Below are positions 1 through 11,399 of a stretch of 64,000 bases of DNA, in pieces. The notes beneath the pieces are model-generated. The model made no database searches and was not told the origin of the DNA. It was given only the letters and a program-made list of their open reading frames with translations. The stretch's first letter is position 1. The number at the start of each line of letters is the position of its first letter. The DNA is taken from assembly GCA_019925095.2 (NCBI GenBank), contig CM034401.1, positions 19,376,338 through 19,440,337 on the forward strand, written 5' to 3'. The DNA comes from Dendrolimus kikuchii (Eukaryota > Arthropoda > Insecta > Lepidoptera > Lasiocampidae). The translations under genes and the position numbers were made by a program.

Positions 1-145
1 TTATGCATAATTAAAAAAAAATATTAACATTCGTCGCTTCTTCTCTATATAAACTATAAGTGTGCAAAATTTCATACTTCTTCGTCCGCGCAATTTTCGT
101 ACAAAGGGGTACAAAGTTTTTGCTTCACGTATTAATTATATAGAT
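1..145. repeat. Interspersed repeat fragment, second copy at 29011-29145
   Basis: The block with ATGCATAATT near the left edge, CTATATAAACTATAAGTGTG and GTCCGCGCAATTTTCGTA recurs in the same orientation near 29.0 kb with small differences. The left boundary is cut by the window edge. No coding potential is visible. The family is not identified. Confidence 0.7.
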
Positions 146-429
146 TTTATTACGAGTACAAACTAGAGGACGCATATCCAAAATATTTTTCCTCAGAAAT
201 GTTATAACAGGCCAGGTACAAAGCTTATTTTAGTCGCGCCTGTACTTCTGTTTAAATACTTTCTAAGGTTTCCTGGCCAAAATAACAAAAACGATGGATA
301 TTGGTAACTTCTACGAAAACCTCTTACGTGGTATACTCGCGCCTCCATCTATATAATACTTATATAATAATTATTTAATCTTTTTTTAAATAATAAATCA
401 GCACACACATTGTATATATCCCCAGGCTA

Positions 430-560
430 AGCAAGATACGCTACGGTTGTATTACGGTTCAGTCTGGAGCCGATCACAGACACCCAGACCATAGTAAATA
501 ACAGAAAATCTTTTACAACATTTACCAAGCCAAGAATCGAACCCGTTTAACAATAGACGT
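430..560 (-). repeat. Possible tRNA-derived SINE remnant
   Basis: On the minus strand the block contains GGGTTCGATTCTTGG, a good match to the pol III B box (GGTTCGANNCC), beside TCTGGGTGTCTGTGATCGG. A convincing A box and a tRNA fold are not visible, so this is a degenerate head or a chance match. Confidence 0.4.
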
Positions 561-1079
561 CATATTTAAATTTCAAAGAGGCGTACAATATGTTAAGGCT
601 AGTATATTCAAAATCAAATAATATTGCATAGAACTAATATATACATAGTAATAAAGTCCAATAAATACTCGTATTTCGTCAAAGATGTCCTAAGTGACTT
701 GTTGCTACACGCGATGTCTTCCAGACAACCTTTGGGTGAGTACGAATTAAGATAAAATTATTTGCGTTGGCGACGTTCAAATAAAGCTCTAATACTTTTA
801 ATGTTATCACTAAAGGGACAATAGACTTTACTGTAGATTTTAAAGCTAAAGAAGATTTGGTATTAAGATGTATGGCTAGCGTAGTAAAACCATAGTATGT
901 ATGTACAAAGAGTTCTCAAAATGCTGAACCAACTCTGCAGGTGATCAGACCACTGGTGCATTACAAATAAGGAAGATTTGAATGATAGATAATAATTATC
1001 AAACTATATAAATAATATGTATTTAATCTTTTTACAATTGTTGTGGTATACATTTGTTTTTCTTGTCTTTTATACTTTC
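561..1079. other. AT-rich interval without recognised gene
   Basis: No coding exon, RNA gene or complete element was recognised. A short stretch near 945-975 resembles the GATCAG-containing part of LINE E but is too short to assign. Confidence 0.5.
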
Positions 1080-1320
1080 TTTTCACTTTGTATTTAATTT
1101 GCTTCAGTGTGTGTATGTCACTTTAATGGCTCTAGTGGAATATCAGCGCTGGTTAACCTAACCAGCAACATGCTGAGCTAGGACCAATCTAGAGCTACAC
1201 TTGCTTCGTTTTTTTTTTACTGCATGTTATATTGTACATTTATTTATTTATGCTTGTGTAATGTATTCTTATTTGTGTTGTAGTTCTAAATAAATGTTTT
1301 TCTTTCTTCTGTCTAATAAT
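1080..1320 (+). repeat. LINE 3'-UTR-like fragment
   Basis: The block contains GGCTCTAGTGGAATATCAGC, a small perfect hairpin (GCTGGTTA-ACC-TAACCAGC at 1149-1167) and ends with AATAAATGTTTTTCTTTC, the layout of an insect non-LTR element 3' UTR with polyadenylation signal and pyrimidine-rich tail. No ORF remains. Assignment is by style only. Confidence 0.35.
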
Positions 1321-1904
1321 GATTTAATACTAGATATGATAAATAAAATGATAGGTTTATGATATAGTTGTGTACATAAATGTTAGCAGCCGGTACCTTT
1401 AGTTGACTCCGTTGGCTCAGGGACTGAAAATTGAATTTGGCCTTTCTCTGTCCTGCAATTTCTTGCCAATTGTACGTTGAATCTCACCGAGCAGTTCAGC
1501 TTCAACTCTATTTTTACAGCGATACTTAGGCGTGTAGCAACGTCAACGTCCTTGAGCATTTTTCGGTACTGATGTTTCGGGCGATAGCGGGGATTCCATA
1601 GACACAGTTTTTTAGATGCAAATTTCTTATTTTATTGTGAATAAAATAAAGTAGTATTTTTAAAAAGTAAATAGAAACAACAAATTATTTACCTTTTATA
1701 AAGATGTAAACATTCTATTACCCTGTTTTGACAAAAAATGAAGGAATAAAATGGTTTCATAACAATAATTTTGAGGTGAATTGGTGATTTTTTTTTCTCA
1801 ACTTAAAACATCTGTAGAAAACTTTCGAAAAAACCACATTACACGTCATGTCGTGAAGATTATTGGTATATTTTTTTGTAAATTATTGATCAACAATTAC
1901 CAAC

Positions 1905-2075
1905 CAAAAGTTGTTTCGTTTGCACCTCACTTTCCACCTTTTGCGGCAATAGGAGCCTTAAGACGGCGAATCGGTCGCCAACCGATTGGTCGCCTCAAGT
2001 ATTTCCGAGACTGTTCATCCATCCATCCGTTCTATGTGACCGAGCAAGCGGAGGTGAGTCTTTATCTCTCTAATT
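1905..2075 (-). pseudogene. Degenerate RTE-type LINE ORF2 C-terminus
   Basis: The minus-strand translation gives LRLLGHIERMDG, then after two in-frame stops SYCRKRWKVRCK. This resembles the '(R)WxGHVxRMxDxR ... GRPxxRWxD' tail of RTE-clade endonuclease/reverse-transcriptase proteins. Frames are broken and the match is weak. On the plus strand the same block ends in AGCGGAG|GTGAGT, a donor-like motif, but no recognisable exon precedes it. Confidence 0.35.
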
Positions 2076-2394
2076 ATGTCGGGCGTCTTTGGTTGAACTT
2101 TTGACTGCCTAAAATCGTGTGTTCGCGTGTCTGAATCCCCGTTTCTTTCTTCTTTTCTATATTTTCTTAAGAATTTTTCACTTTCAAGTGCCTTTGTTGA
2201 TAACAGTAATGAGTATTAATCAGTAATATTCTAAACAATGAATTATCTAGTATTGGTTTAAAAAACGTAATTGCGGGCAATGACGCACTCAAGAAATTAG
2301 CCAGATGACTATTCGGTCTGTATGGTTGCACTATACAAAAAGTAACAAACAAACAGTGTTACTTTCCTATTCATATATCAAGATAAAATACTAA

Positions 2395-2745
2395 TAATAA
2401 TATTATAAAGAGGAAAAATTTGTATTTTGGTATGTTTGTAACGAATAAACTGAAAAACTGCTGGACCGATTTTTAAAAAGCACCATTCGAATGCTACCTT
2501 ATCCCTGATTAATATAAGCTATATAAAAATTAGGGATCCCTACTAAAACTTCAATAATGTAACCCATCAATCTAAACAAAACACTTGGCGCTGGAATCGG
2601 GTTCTATGATTTTGATGAAATTTTATGTGTGTTTGAGTGGGTGGTTTAGATTCACAATTAGAGCCTGTAGGTGGCGCTAGAATCGGGTTTAGGTTTTTAT
2701 TTTTTCAAGGCAGGACATCGTTTGCTAAGACCGCTATTATTATAT
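2395..2745 (-). repeat. Family H2 (Helitron-like) repeat
   Basis: Read on the minus strand it carries the GGACCCGATTCCAGCGCCAC-type core, the AACCCACTCAAACACACA stretch and CTGGACCGATTT-like termini shared with copies at 14157 and 20641. Such non-coding repeats are common in Lepidoptera and resemble non-autonomous Helitrons, but no complete terminal hairpin plus CTAG end was verified in this copy. Confidence 0.55.
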
Positions 2746-3064
2746 ATATTCATCAATTAAAACTGTCATATCTTTCTTATTTGGCAACCGATTTAAATGA
2801 ACGAAACTTAATGTTAACGCAAGATTAATTTTATCTTAAATTTATCAAAGAAATCCACATCTAAAATGGTCCAGCCATTGTGAAGATTAGCGTGCACAAA
2901 CGCTTAGAAAGAAAACCGGTTCACTGGTTTAAAATACATATTATTATGTATAGAAGCAGTCGTTTGTATTAATGTGTTTTAAAAAGTAGATACTACTTTA
3001 AACAAGTACAGAGTGGCTCTTTATTCCAAGTAATGATACATATTTACTACATCTTTATAAAGAG

Positions 3065-3482
3065 ACTAGCTGACCCGGCAAACTTCGTACCTCCTCAGAA
3101 TCAGTAAATAAAAAATGTTGATTTCTGAACGACGGGACGAACAACAAACGTATGATAATCAAATACAAAAAAAAGAAAAAAAATCTCTTTTAAATTTAAT
3201 TTGACTTCTGAACGACTTTTAAATTTAATTCATTTCTAAACGACGGGACGAACATCAAATGTTTGACAGCTACGAATAGTTTCAAAGGGAAAGTGAAATT
3301 GTTGTTTTGATACTATATTCCAAGCTTTTTGTTTTATATTTACTCACCTTTAAAACAGTTTAAACCTTCCCTGCATTTCTACAAATAATTTAAACCCAAA
3401 ATTAGCCAAATCAGTCCAACCGTTTTCGAGTTTTAGCGAGACTAACGAACAGCAACTGATTTTTATATATAATTATATACAG
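3065..3482 (+). repeat. Family H1 repeat (CTAGCTGACCCGGCAAAC type)
   Basis: It starts CTAGCTGACCCGGCAAACTT and ends in TTTTAGCGAGACTAACGAAC followed by an AT-rich tail (TTTTTATATATAATTATATA). Other copies lie at 5637 (opposite strand) and 21446. Internal direct motifs such as ACGACGGGACGAACA occur twice. Non-coding; terminal features suggest a Helitron-like non-autonomous element, not proven. Confidence 0.7.
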
Positions 3483-4088
3483 ATGTACAAAAAACTTGAA
3501 CGATTTCAAAACCTAGCAAGTGCTTCCCAAGAAACTTCACTAGACATAACAAAAATGATAAACTTTAGCAACATTTCGTAATTATTTATGAAGCTTATTG
3601 GGAGCAATATTATGTTGATACCTACAGTTTTCATGTATTCGCAAACAAGCAAATCTCTAGCAAGTTAGTGAATTAATGTGAGTTATTAGGTTTTTAAATT
3701 CTACAGCTGAATTATAATATAATTATAAATACACTACACTGATTTAGGGATCAGATGCAAAGGGTAAATTTTTGTGCACCGGCTTCAAGATGTTGTAAAA
3801 CATAAGTATTTATATTTTGCTTTTTACTCTTCAAGTCGATTTCTTTTTTGCTAGAAGTTTTTTGTTTGTTTCATTTTTATTACTAAACGGCTCAAAGGAT
3901 CTTAAAGTCGACACAACAAACATTTTTGTCCACTTATGTGTCTTACTTTTTGTTTTTGTCTTAATCTTATTCTCTCTTTTTATATTACACCAGTCTAGTT
4001 TAGAGAAAGGGTCCTTAAATCCACGTAGTGTAATAACGGCTTTAAAGGGCAGTTATCTGACTGACTATTATTTAACAATATCAGTACA
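3483..4088. other. AT-rich interval, no gene seen
   Basis: The interval has low-complexity AT-rich sequence and one open frame without similarity to anything I recognise. No splice-bounded exon is visible. Confidence 0.5.
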
Positions 4089-4249
4089 TATAAGTCGTGC
4101 GCAGAAGGTTTGTCTATGATCGCCCCTCCTGCTTCCTTCGACTGGGACCGGGGCTTGTCTAAGTAGTACTAAATCCTAGACGAGCGCGGGTCGCAGTTGT
4201 AGAAAGCGAGAGGGGTTATCGTCGGCAAACTTTCTGCGTAAGACTTATA
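4089..4249. mobile_element. MITE M1, copy 1
   Basis: It has terminal inverted repeats ATAAGTCGTGCGCAGAAGG and its imperfect complement CTTTCTGCGTAAGACTTAT, with a GC-rich centre shared with 7851-7999 (GGACCGGGGCTTGTCTAAGT in both). About 160 bp, non-coding, so a non-autonomous DNA transposon; the superfamily is not determined. Confidence 0.75.
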
Positions 4250-4366
4250 ACTGTTCCACTTCTAGGAGAACGGACTGTAAACCTACCACTATAAGCTAAG
4301 CCGGGTTGGCAAAAAATAATCCGTACAAAATACAAATACAAAGTGTACGTTTGTCTGCTGATTAAC

Positions 4367-4645
4367 AATCCGTGCAAGAACGGAGAAATAATACAATTTC
4401 GTATTGTCGGCAAAACATCAGGCTGTGCTGATGGCAGGGTTTTTATTTGTCTGGATGGCTACCACCGTCTAGATTATGACACCATAACAACCTTGTGTTG
4501 TGTTCAGGAATTAGTGGCCAGGTCCCAGTCTTCCTAAAGAGAGCAGTTGTACCAACTTTGGTGTTGTAAATGTCCATAGGCGATGGTAACCGCGTTCCAC
4601 CAGGTGGTCCGTCTGCCGGTCTGCTGAACTCATACAATAAATTTA
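4367..4645 (+). repeat. SINE A, diverged copy
   Basis: Orientation is set by the 3' A-rich end (CAATAAATTTAAAAAAA). The copy begins CCGTGCAAGAACGGAG and retains the core GCAAATGTCCATAGGCGATG-type tail (here TGTAAATGTCC) and TGGTCCGTCTGCCGGTCTG. It is internally degraded compared with the copies at 16841 or 50083. Open frames across it are artefacts of the repeat. Confidence 0.75.
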
Positions 4646-5269
4646 AAAAAATCCCAGAAAACAGCCTATTCTGTATATACGATTATGATTTAAACTCACG
4701 TTATAGGATTGGGATACCGCAATTTTCCAGTTTATTATTAAATGTATTTTTAAAAACACGAGGTTCAGAATTTAATTTTTACTTTGTTAACATATTAAAC
4801 TTACTTACGTTAATTATAGACTTAAAAGTGTAATACTAGAAATTCAATTGTCGCTATTTAATGTTAATGGACTATTATCTGACTATGAGTGCGGGATTTA
4901 GTTTTATTCTATACATTATCATAAAATTACCTACAAAATATTAAATCTAAACGTTACCATTATATGCTTCATACAGAAGACGTGGTGTCAAGAAAATTGT
5001 GTAAGATTTCACAATATTCAATTTTCTTTGTATATTTTCTTCGAATATCTGCTTGTTGTTGTGAAAAAACGGTGACAAGTCAAGCAAAAACGAGCAAATT
5101 GCCTCCTAATATCCTAAGCTTTTTTTGACTCAACAACTGTCTTTGTGTGACTCGACTGACTCATGGGCTGGTGTCAGTGCACTCTGGTACTTAGAAATTC
5201 ACTGTTAAGCAGTGAAACAAGACCACTTTTGCCCGCTTGGGGTAAATGGGCGGCGAATTTACTCATATG
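4646..5269. other. AT-rich interval, no gene seen
   Basis: No exon or element could be delimited. Part of 5040-5110 (AAAAACGAGCAAATTG) resembles a short stretch at 35610-35660 on the other strand, suggesting an old unclassified repeat. Confidence 0.45.
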
Positions 5270-5440
5270 TTACTGCTCCATCTGGGACAATGTTATAGGT
5301 AATGACCGTTTCACGCAGTTATAGCAAAGAATTTAATACATTATTATTTTATTATTATTAAATATTGACAGATAACGTATGTAACTACATAAACACTAAT
5401 ATATAAATTCGTTAACGTTGTCATTATTTCCGCTAGAAAC
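5270..5440 (+). repeat. Unclassified repeat shared with 35226-35420 and 24375-24425
   Basis: The blocks share the order: CTGCGATAATRTTA-like segment, TCACGCA, then ATTGACAGATAACGTATGT and TTCGTTAACGTTGTCATT. The 24.4-kb copy is inverted and short. No ORF; family unknown. Confidence 0.5.
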
Positions 5441-5636
5441 AAGACTCACTTGATAACAGTCCATAACTATAACATTACTCCAGATGGAGTCCGAACATTA
5501 AACAATGCTTAGATCTTTGTAGTTAATTAACTCTATGCGCCCGCGCAGATTTTGCGTCCATATGTCTCACGCGAAATAAAAACAATTGAGAAAGTATCCT
5601 ATGTATACTAAGTTTATAATAGATAGTATATAATCT

Positions 5637-6043
5637 ATCTATATATATAAAAATCAATTGCTGTTCGTTAGTCTCGCTAAAACTCGACAACGGCTGGACT
5701 GATTTGGCTAGCTTTGGTGTTGAATTATTTGTGGAAGTCCAGGAAAGGTTTAATAGGTGAGTAAATATGAAAAAAATGCTTGGAATATAGTAAAAATAAC
5801 AATTTCGCTTTCCCTTAGAAACTATCCCTACCTGTCAAACATTTGATGTTCGTCCGGTCGTTTAGAAATCAATTAAATTTAAAAATCGTTCAGAAAACAA
5901 ATTAAATTTAAGTGACGTTTTTTTTTAAAAAAAAATTGTTTCGAATATCAAACGTTTCATGTTCGTCCCGTCGTTCAGAAATCAATGTTTTTTATTTATT
6001 GATTCTGAGGCGGTACGAAGTTTGCCGGGTCAGCTAGTATTTA
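5637..6043 (-). repeat. Family H1 repeat, minus orientation
   Basis: It begins with TATATATATAAAAATCAATT and GTTCGTTAGTCTCGCTAAAA and ends TTTGCCGGGTCAGCTAG, the inverse of the copy at 3065. The two copies form a ~400-bp inverted pair about 2.2 kb apart. Confidence 0.7.
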
Positions 6044-6084
6044 ATAAAATCTTATATATAGTTACCCTCAGTATTAATAATCTA

Positions 6085-6325
6085 TCAATCCCTGCCAAGG
6101 TAATCCTGGAAGAGATCGCTTTTTAGCGATAAGGCCGTCCCTACTATCTATTGTACTTTTCTACTTCTGTTTGTCTATGTTTTGGTTTACAATAAAAATT
6201 TATATACCTATAACTTCATGTAAATTACATCATATACCATCTACATGGTCATAGTAGCTAAGCATATATTGTATATTAAGTTGCCTGGAAGAGATGGGTT
6301 TAAGCAATAGGTCTTCTATTGTTAT
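6085..6325 (+). repeat. LINE C 3'-UTR fragments
   Basis: CCTGGAAGAGATCGCTTTTT-AGCGATAAGGCCGTCC followed by a pyrimidine-rich stretch and ACAATAAAAA is the 3' UTR signature of LINE C (best copy near 45 kb). A second degenerate hit (TTGCCTGGAAGAGATGGGTT) lies at about 6280-6325. Confidence 0.6.
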
Positions 6326-6329
6326 GACT

Positions 6330-7015
6330 AAAATATTCAGATACATATATATAAGGATAAGATATTAGATGTAGTCGACCTGCGTTTCGATGAAGAAATA
6401 AAAACTAAATAAATAAAGATGCTAATGTAAAAAATCAGATTATTCTAAAGTATTATATAATATCAGTAAAAATATTCTAGATCCACAGTTCCCTCTTTCT
6501 TAAACCATGAAAGATGTTAAATTAAGAAAAAAAATCAGATTCAAGTTTTGATTGAAACCAAGTTTCACTGGAGAATATTTTTTGAATATCATACACTAAT
6601 TCATGTATGTACACCACTTCGCAGCGGGTTAAAGCCGTTTTAAGCGAATTTTGAAAGGGTTTGTCAGAAGTGTTTTAATATGATAAAAATCCATCACTAA
6701 TAAACTATGGCTCATATCTGAAAAAAAAAATACCAACAGATTTGAACAGTAAATTCAAATTCTTTACATTTAAAACGTTTTAAACATTATGATGAAAATG
6801 TAAACAATGTTATACCGTTCACAAGATGTCGCTTGAAGCGGTTAATACACCACACGATATACAGTAACGTTATCTAAATCAAGGTGGTGTAGTAAGAGAA
6901 AGAGCCGGTATCTATAGCTAGCTTATGCCCACCCTCTAGTCCATAAATGGTCATTATATTATACACAGTGCAGTATAACAAGGGGTTGGATAAGACTGGA
7001 GATCACCAGAGGTTA
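6330..7015. other. AT-rich interval, no gene seen
   Basis: Nothing coding or structured was recognised. Confidence 0.5.
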
Positions 7016-7019
7016 TCAG

Positions 7020-7265
7020 CAGGATGCCGACGACAGATACTGAAGTACTTTGGTCCACATAACCCGCAAAAACAGAGATTATGGAGAGATTTGTGGTCAC
7101 TGGGAAAATAGAAGGCAAGAGACTTCGTAGTAGATCTCCAAATAGGTGGATTGACCAGGTTGTAAACTAACATGCTCAAAACCGATCTCGTTGGAGAGCA
7201 GTTATACTGCCATCAAGTCACAATCGTCAGCAGTCAGGGAACGGTATGGTCGGTGCCTACATTTT
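7020..7265 (+). pseudogene. RTE-type LINE ORF2 C-terminal relic
   Basis: Joining two plus frames gives fragments such as LKYFGH, then MERFVVTGKIEGKRLRSRSP, NRWIDQVV and NRSRWRAVI. This is the order found at the C-terminus of RTE-like endonuclease/reverse-transcriptases (GHIxR, GKRxRGRSPxRWxD, RxRWR). At least one frameshift and one stop interrupt it. Nothing upstream of this C-terminal piece is present, the typical 5' truncation of LINE copies. Confidence 0.65.
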
Positions 7266-7850
7266 TCTATTCACTTGCCTTACCATCGGTTAAATTTGAC
7301 ATTACTTGTATGGAGCTTATGTCAAATGTTAGATACGATAGGAAGGCAAACGATATAGCAATCAGCCAATAGAGAAATCACAAGGGGTTAGCCCAAATGC
7401 GCCTCTTGATATTGTTCTTCTATGCCATAATAAAAATGATCAGAGAATGTTTACTTACATTTTGGTTAAAAAAATACATTTGAATTATGACTGTGAAGAT
7501 ACTCGTAACAGTTTGCCAATTACTGTAATTTTTCAAGTGAAAGGCTAATTAATTGCTTACTGAAATCTGAGACCCAATTAGAGCTTAATGCCATCAAATA
7601 AAATGGTGGATACAGTAACGGATGTATTAATATATGTTTTGTGTACCATAACAATGTATCTCTATTTGATGACATGTCATTAACCTGCCAGTCGAATATG
7701 AACGGTTTTTAATTTTGTGAAAATATAAATTAAGGCCTTATTGAAATCAACTAAGATACTTTTAGTCATGTTGCAAAATGTACGAGCGTGCAAACTTGTC
7801 ACATGGGTTTGTACAAGTAAAAGGAGGAAAAAAACGCATCAATTGTTGTT

Positions 7851-7999
7851 TATAAGTCGTGCGCAGAAGGTCTGCGGGAGCGGTGATCATTCCTTCCTTG
7901 GACTTGGACCGGGGCTTGTCTAAGTAGTACTGAGAACTCGCGGTCGCGGTTGCAGGAAGCGGGGGGGTTTCATCGTTAAACCTTCTGCGCACGACTTAC
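7851..7999. mobile_element. MITE M1, copy 2
   Basis: Terminal inverted repeats TATAAGTCGTGCGCAGAAGG and its near-perfect complement CCTTCTGCGCACGACTTA bound a 149-bp GC-rich element homologous to 4089-4249. The better TIR conservation makes this the younger copy. Confidence 0.8.
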
Positions 8000-8049
8000 A
8001 GTGTTATGTAATAAACGTCTCATTTCAGTGTGCTAATAACTGCTTTTTA

Positions 8050-8111
8050 CTTCGCACGCATCCCATCCTCGTCGCGACTGTTAAGTTCTGGAGAGCGGGA
8101 TGCGTGCGAAG
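8050..8111. repeat. Perfect 15-bp inverted repeat
   Basis: CTTCGCACGCATCCC at 8050-8064 is exactly complementary to GGGATGCGTGCGAAG at 8097-8111, with a 32-nt spacer. It lies just after MITE M1 and before a SINE remnant. It could be a tiny MITE or a chance hairpin. Confidence 0.7.
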
Positions 8112-8515
8112 GGCTTAATGTTTTGAGAATTCCGATTGCCCACTTCTCCTACCCCCTATTCCAGCCCCTCTATTCCTTCTTAAAGGCTGACAACGCGTTG
8201 CCTTGCAAGTCATCCTTTTATCCGCGCAGGAACGGAGAAAGAATACGATTTCCAACGGCCGGGGGGCCTGTCGTAAGAGGCTACAAAACAACCCACAGCC
8301 AGGTGGTAGGGCATTGCACGTCTGCATGGATATCATCCCTGGTCTAGAGTACGCCGCCATAATAACCTTGAGTTGTATTCTAGCATTAGTGGCCAGGTTC
8401 CAGTTTCACTTTAGAGAGCAGCAGCGCATTTGTAGCACCTTTGGTGTTGCAATAAAATAAACCACTTTCCATGAGTTGGGCCTTCTGCCGGATTGCGAGC
8501 TTCGCATTAAAAAAG
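8112..8515 (+). repeat. SINE B fragment with inserted SINE A
   Basis: 8130-8205 (CCTTCTTAAAGGCTGACAAC, then GCGTTGCC) matches the SINE B body. From about 8216 a SINE A copy runs (CCGCGCAGGAACGGAGAAAG to GTGTTGCAATAAAATAAA), and the sequence then resumes with a SINE B-like tail ending GCGAGCTTCGCATTAAAAAA. The simplest reading is SINE A inserted in SINE B; a chimeric copy is the alternative. Confidence 0.6.
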
Positions 8516-8575
8516 ATCTATTGGGATATTTTAAAAGCAAGATGATTAGATGTTATTTCAACGTCTATTCTTTTG

Positions 8576-8860
8576 TAAATAATGATCAGTATGGCGATCC
8601 AGCGAGGAAACCTAGCCAGCTTTCTGGGCACCTTACCCATCATAGAAGACGGTGATCTTGGTTCAGTATTTTACTTAGTCTTGAGGGACTCTGTGTAGAA
8701 TACTATATAAATAAGTTAAGTTTTTTTCTTGTATTAAATTATTTGTTGTATATTTTAATTTGTAGTTTGTTAAAAAAAATTGTTTAAGTTTATATTTGGC
8801 TAATTTATAAGTTAATATTATTTTGTAAATAATGTGAGAATTTATTGTAAGATGCGTCGA
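8576..8860 (+). pseudogene. LINE E 3' end fragment
   Basis: The translation reads ISMAIQRGNLASFLGTLP, then EDGDLGSVFYL, matching the C-terminal 'SLAIQRGNAASLLGTLP' segment seen again at 10.7-11.2 kb and, inverted, at 32.1-32.3 kb. An AT-rich 3' tail follows. It is a 5'-truncated non-LTR element copy. Confidence 0.6.
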
Positions 8861-9141
8861 CATCCATATGGCTAACCCACTTTATAATAAAAAAAATTAA
8901 AGCCATTCTTTGGCAAATAGTCGAATATGTTCCAGCTGTTCACCAGTTGATTATCTAATCTGCATTAACATTTTGAGATACTGCACTGACATTGTTTACC
9001 TACTTAAAAAAAAATCGAAGTTAAAAACTTATTTCTTTTTATGTAATAATGCTATTGGCCGCTTTATTTTCATAGATATTATGATTTGAAGAAATTCGGG
9101 TTGGTTATCGAACACGTAAAAATTGGTGTTTATTTCATATT

Positions 9142-9268
9142 TTTTTTATTGCAGGAGTTCAGCAGACAGGCAGACGGCCCACTTTATGGAAAGCGGTTAC
9201 CATCGCCTATGGACATTTGCTACACCAAATGTGCTACAAATGCGCTGCTGCTCTCTTAAGGGTGACTC
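9142..9268 (-). repeat. SINE A, 5'-truncated copy
   Basis: The plus strand begins with a T-run then TTGCAGGAGTTCAGCAGACA, i.e. the reverse of the A-tailed 3' end. Only the 3' ~120 bp is kept; the copy stops in the CTCTCTTAAGGG segment. Confidence 0.8.
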
Positions 9269-9540
9269 ATGTATAATACTTATAATATATATTTATTTGT
9301 AGTTGGCTTGACACTACCCGTGGAAGCCATAGAAAGGGATGATTTTTTAATTTGTGGTACTATTTAATATATGGTATAATGATATGTAATTTTATATAAT
9401 TAGTAGATATTATATTCTATATAGCTATATATTTATTATGTTTAAATAGTTGCACTTTATCACCATATGTATATAACTTATGTGTATATATGTATGTATA
9501 GTATAGTTAAATATTTATTATTAAAATATAAGTAATCGTA

Positions 9541-9755
9541 CAATAATTATGTACACCACCATCGCCATTCCTAATCAGCAAAATTCTGACCGCGGGTTGT
9601 CTGGAAGAGATCGCTTGTTAACGATAAGACCGTCCTTTGTGCACAATTTAATCTAATTGTGCACAAAGGGCGGTCTTTTCGTATTATTATGGCGTCTTAT
9701 ACTAGCTCGTAAGTTTTCTGTGGTGTACAATAAAGTGTTATTTATCTCTCTACGT
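9541..9755 (+). repeat. LINE C 3'-UTR-type repeat with internal hairpin
   Basis: GGTTGTCTGGAAGAGATCGC and GTGTACAATAAAGTGTTA mark the family. Unlike other copies, this one carries a 23-bp inverted duplication (9626-9648 against 9655-9677, one mismatch, 6-nt loop) centred on TTTGTGCACAATT. Confidence 0.65.
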
Positions 9756-9759
9756 TTTT

Positions 9760-10700
9760 GATTTTTTGTAATGTAGGATTGTTCGGGTCTAGGCACAGAG
9801 TACATTAATATAATAAGAGAGGTCTAGATATGATATTGATTCAACTCTGTTGGTGTTGTTTTAAAAGTTAAATAACATAAAAATTAAAAATTTAGGCAAA
9901 TTAAGTATCAAAATCATTAATAATAGAAAGGTAAACAAAAGGAATATAATAATTTAATGTAATATAATATGCATAAATATAAAATATTAGGAAAATTTAT
10001 ATTTAATTAATTTTAAGTTTTATTCCTAGCAATGTAAATAATTTTTTGTAAATATTTTGTTAAATAATAAAAGTGTATTTTTAATAATATTAACGTGATT
10101 TTCATTGGATCAAAACGAGCATTTGCATCTTATACAATTAATATACAGTTCTTATATGCATAGAAAACTTTACATTTCCTACCAGCAATAATCTAGAATA
10201 TTTCATAAAATAAAAGGAATGACTAAAAATTGTTTATAAATCTAATAAATTATACGAGGAATAAGCAAATATAAATAACAATTCACAAAACTTTCGTACT
10301 GATAATTATTTTTTTTTTTTATTGTAAACTGTTGATAGTATCTAGCGAGATAGCTAATTGTGTATTCAGAACTACCTACATGACTGATTTAAGTGACTTC
10401 ACTGCAATCGATTTTCAAAATATGATGAATCATGCATAGTCACAAAGCCAATGAACAAACAAAAGATTTGTCCGCAAACAATAATTGTGGTTTATTGAAA
10501 CGACTTTTTAACCGGTCTGTAACATATCATAAAAATTCGCTTAATAAACTAGGTATAGTTTTATTGACTTTATTTGAAAGGTTTTAATTTTGTGATCTTA
10601 TAAACTTTAGAAGTATCTAACTAACAATGACCTAATAGTGGACTGCGTAATTTGAATCAAGCAATAAAATTACCTAAATCGAAGAAGATATAACAAAAAG
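9760..10700. other. AT-rich interval, no gene seen
   Basis: Over 900 bp of AT-rich sequence with homopolymer runs and no exon, TIR or LINE motif that I can identify. Confidence 0.5.
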
Positions 10701-10706
10701 ATCTCG

Positions 10707-11165
10707 TCATGCCAGCCTCAACGACATCATCCGTCAAGCTCTTGTCAGCGTCGGCGTACGGCCATTCTAGAACCGAATGGCTTGGTGCGTGACGATGGCA
10801 AGAGACGGGACGGAATGACACTCGTCCCTAGGAAGATGGAGTGGCTGTTAGTGTGGGATGCGATTTATGTTGACACACTGGCCTCGTCACATCTTCCAAC
10901 GACCGAATCAGGGGCTGGCAACGCCGCCGCTTCGGCTCAAAACGTCGAACGGGGCAAATTTGGAGCTTTAGGAAATGGTTAGATATTTGTGATATTTGGA
11001 GTTGAAACATTGGGCATGTGGGATCAATCGGCAAAAAGTTTCTTTAAAGATATTTGTAAGATACTCTTTGACACTACCCTTGATCAGAAGGCTGGCTCAT
11101 ATTTTGCCTAACAAATAAGCAAACAGCGTGGCAATCCAGCCAGCCTCCGGGGCTTCCCGCTTGCC
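10707..11165 (+). pseudogene. LINE E ORF2 C-terminal relic
   Basis: A 66-codon open stretch reads MVRDDGKRRDGMTLVP, then LVWDAIYVDTLASSHLPTT, the conserved C-terminal block of a non-LTR retrotransposon polyprotein family ('DGKRPDGMTLVPW ... VWDATCVDTLAPSHLP'). Further frames give VETLG-like and DQKAGS..SLAIQ-like remnants towards 11160. Several stops and frameshifts make it non-functional. The same 3' portion occurs at 8576, 20130 and 32110 (inverted). Confidence 0.7.
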
Positions 11166-11399
11166 GAGATCTACTACATAACTTGTAAGTGTAGATTTAA
11201 TTTATTTATGTTTATATTTATTAGGCAGTTTAATTTACTTACAGTTTAGTTTATTTGTGTTACATAAAAACCTAAATGGAAATTTTGCAAAAAACTAATA
11301 TATTTTGCAATAACTGCAATATACAATATCAACTATAATACAATACAATAATAAATTCGCTATTTGATGCAAAGATAAATTGCACTTATTGCGAAGTGT

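Noticed and set aside
701..735. Possible first coding exon ATGTCTTCCAGACAACC... before GGGTGAGTACG
   Set aside because: Only eight codons before a donor-like site, AT-rich upstream sequence without promoter features, and no downstream exon that could be matched.
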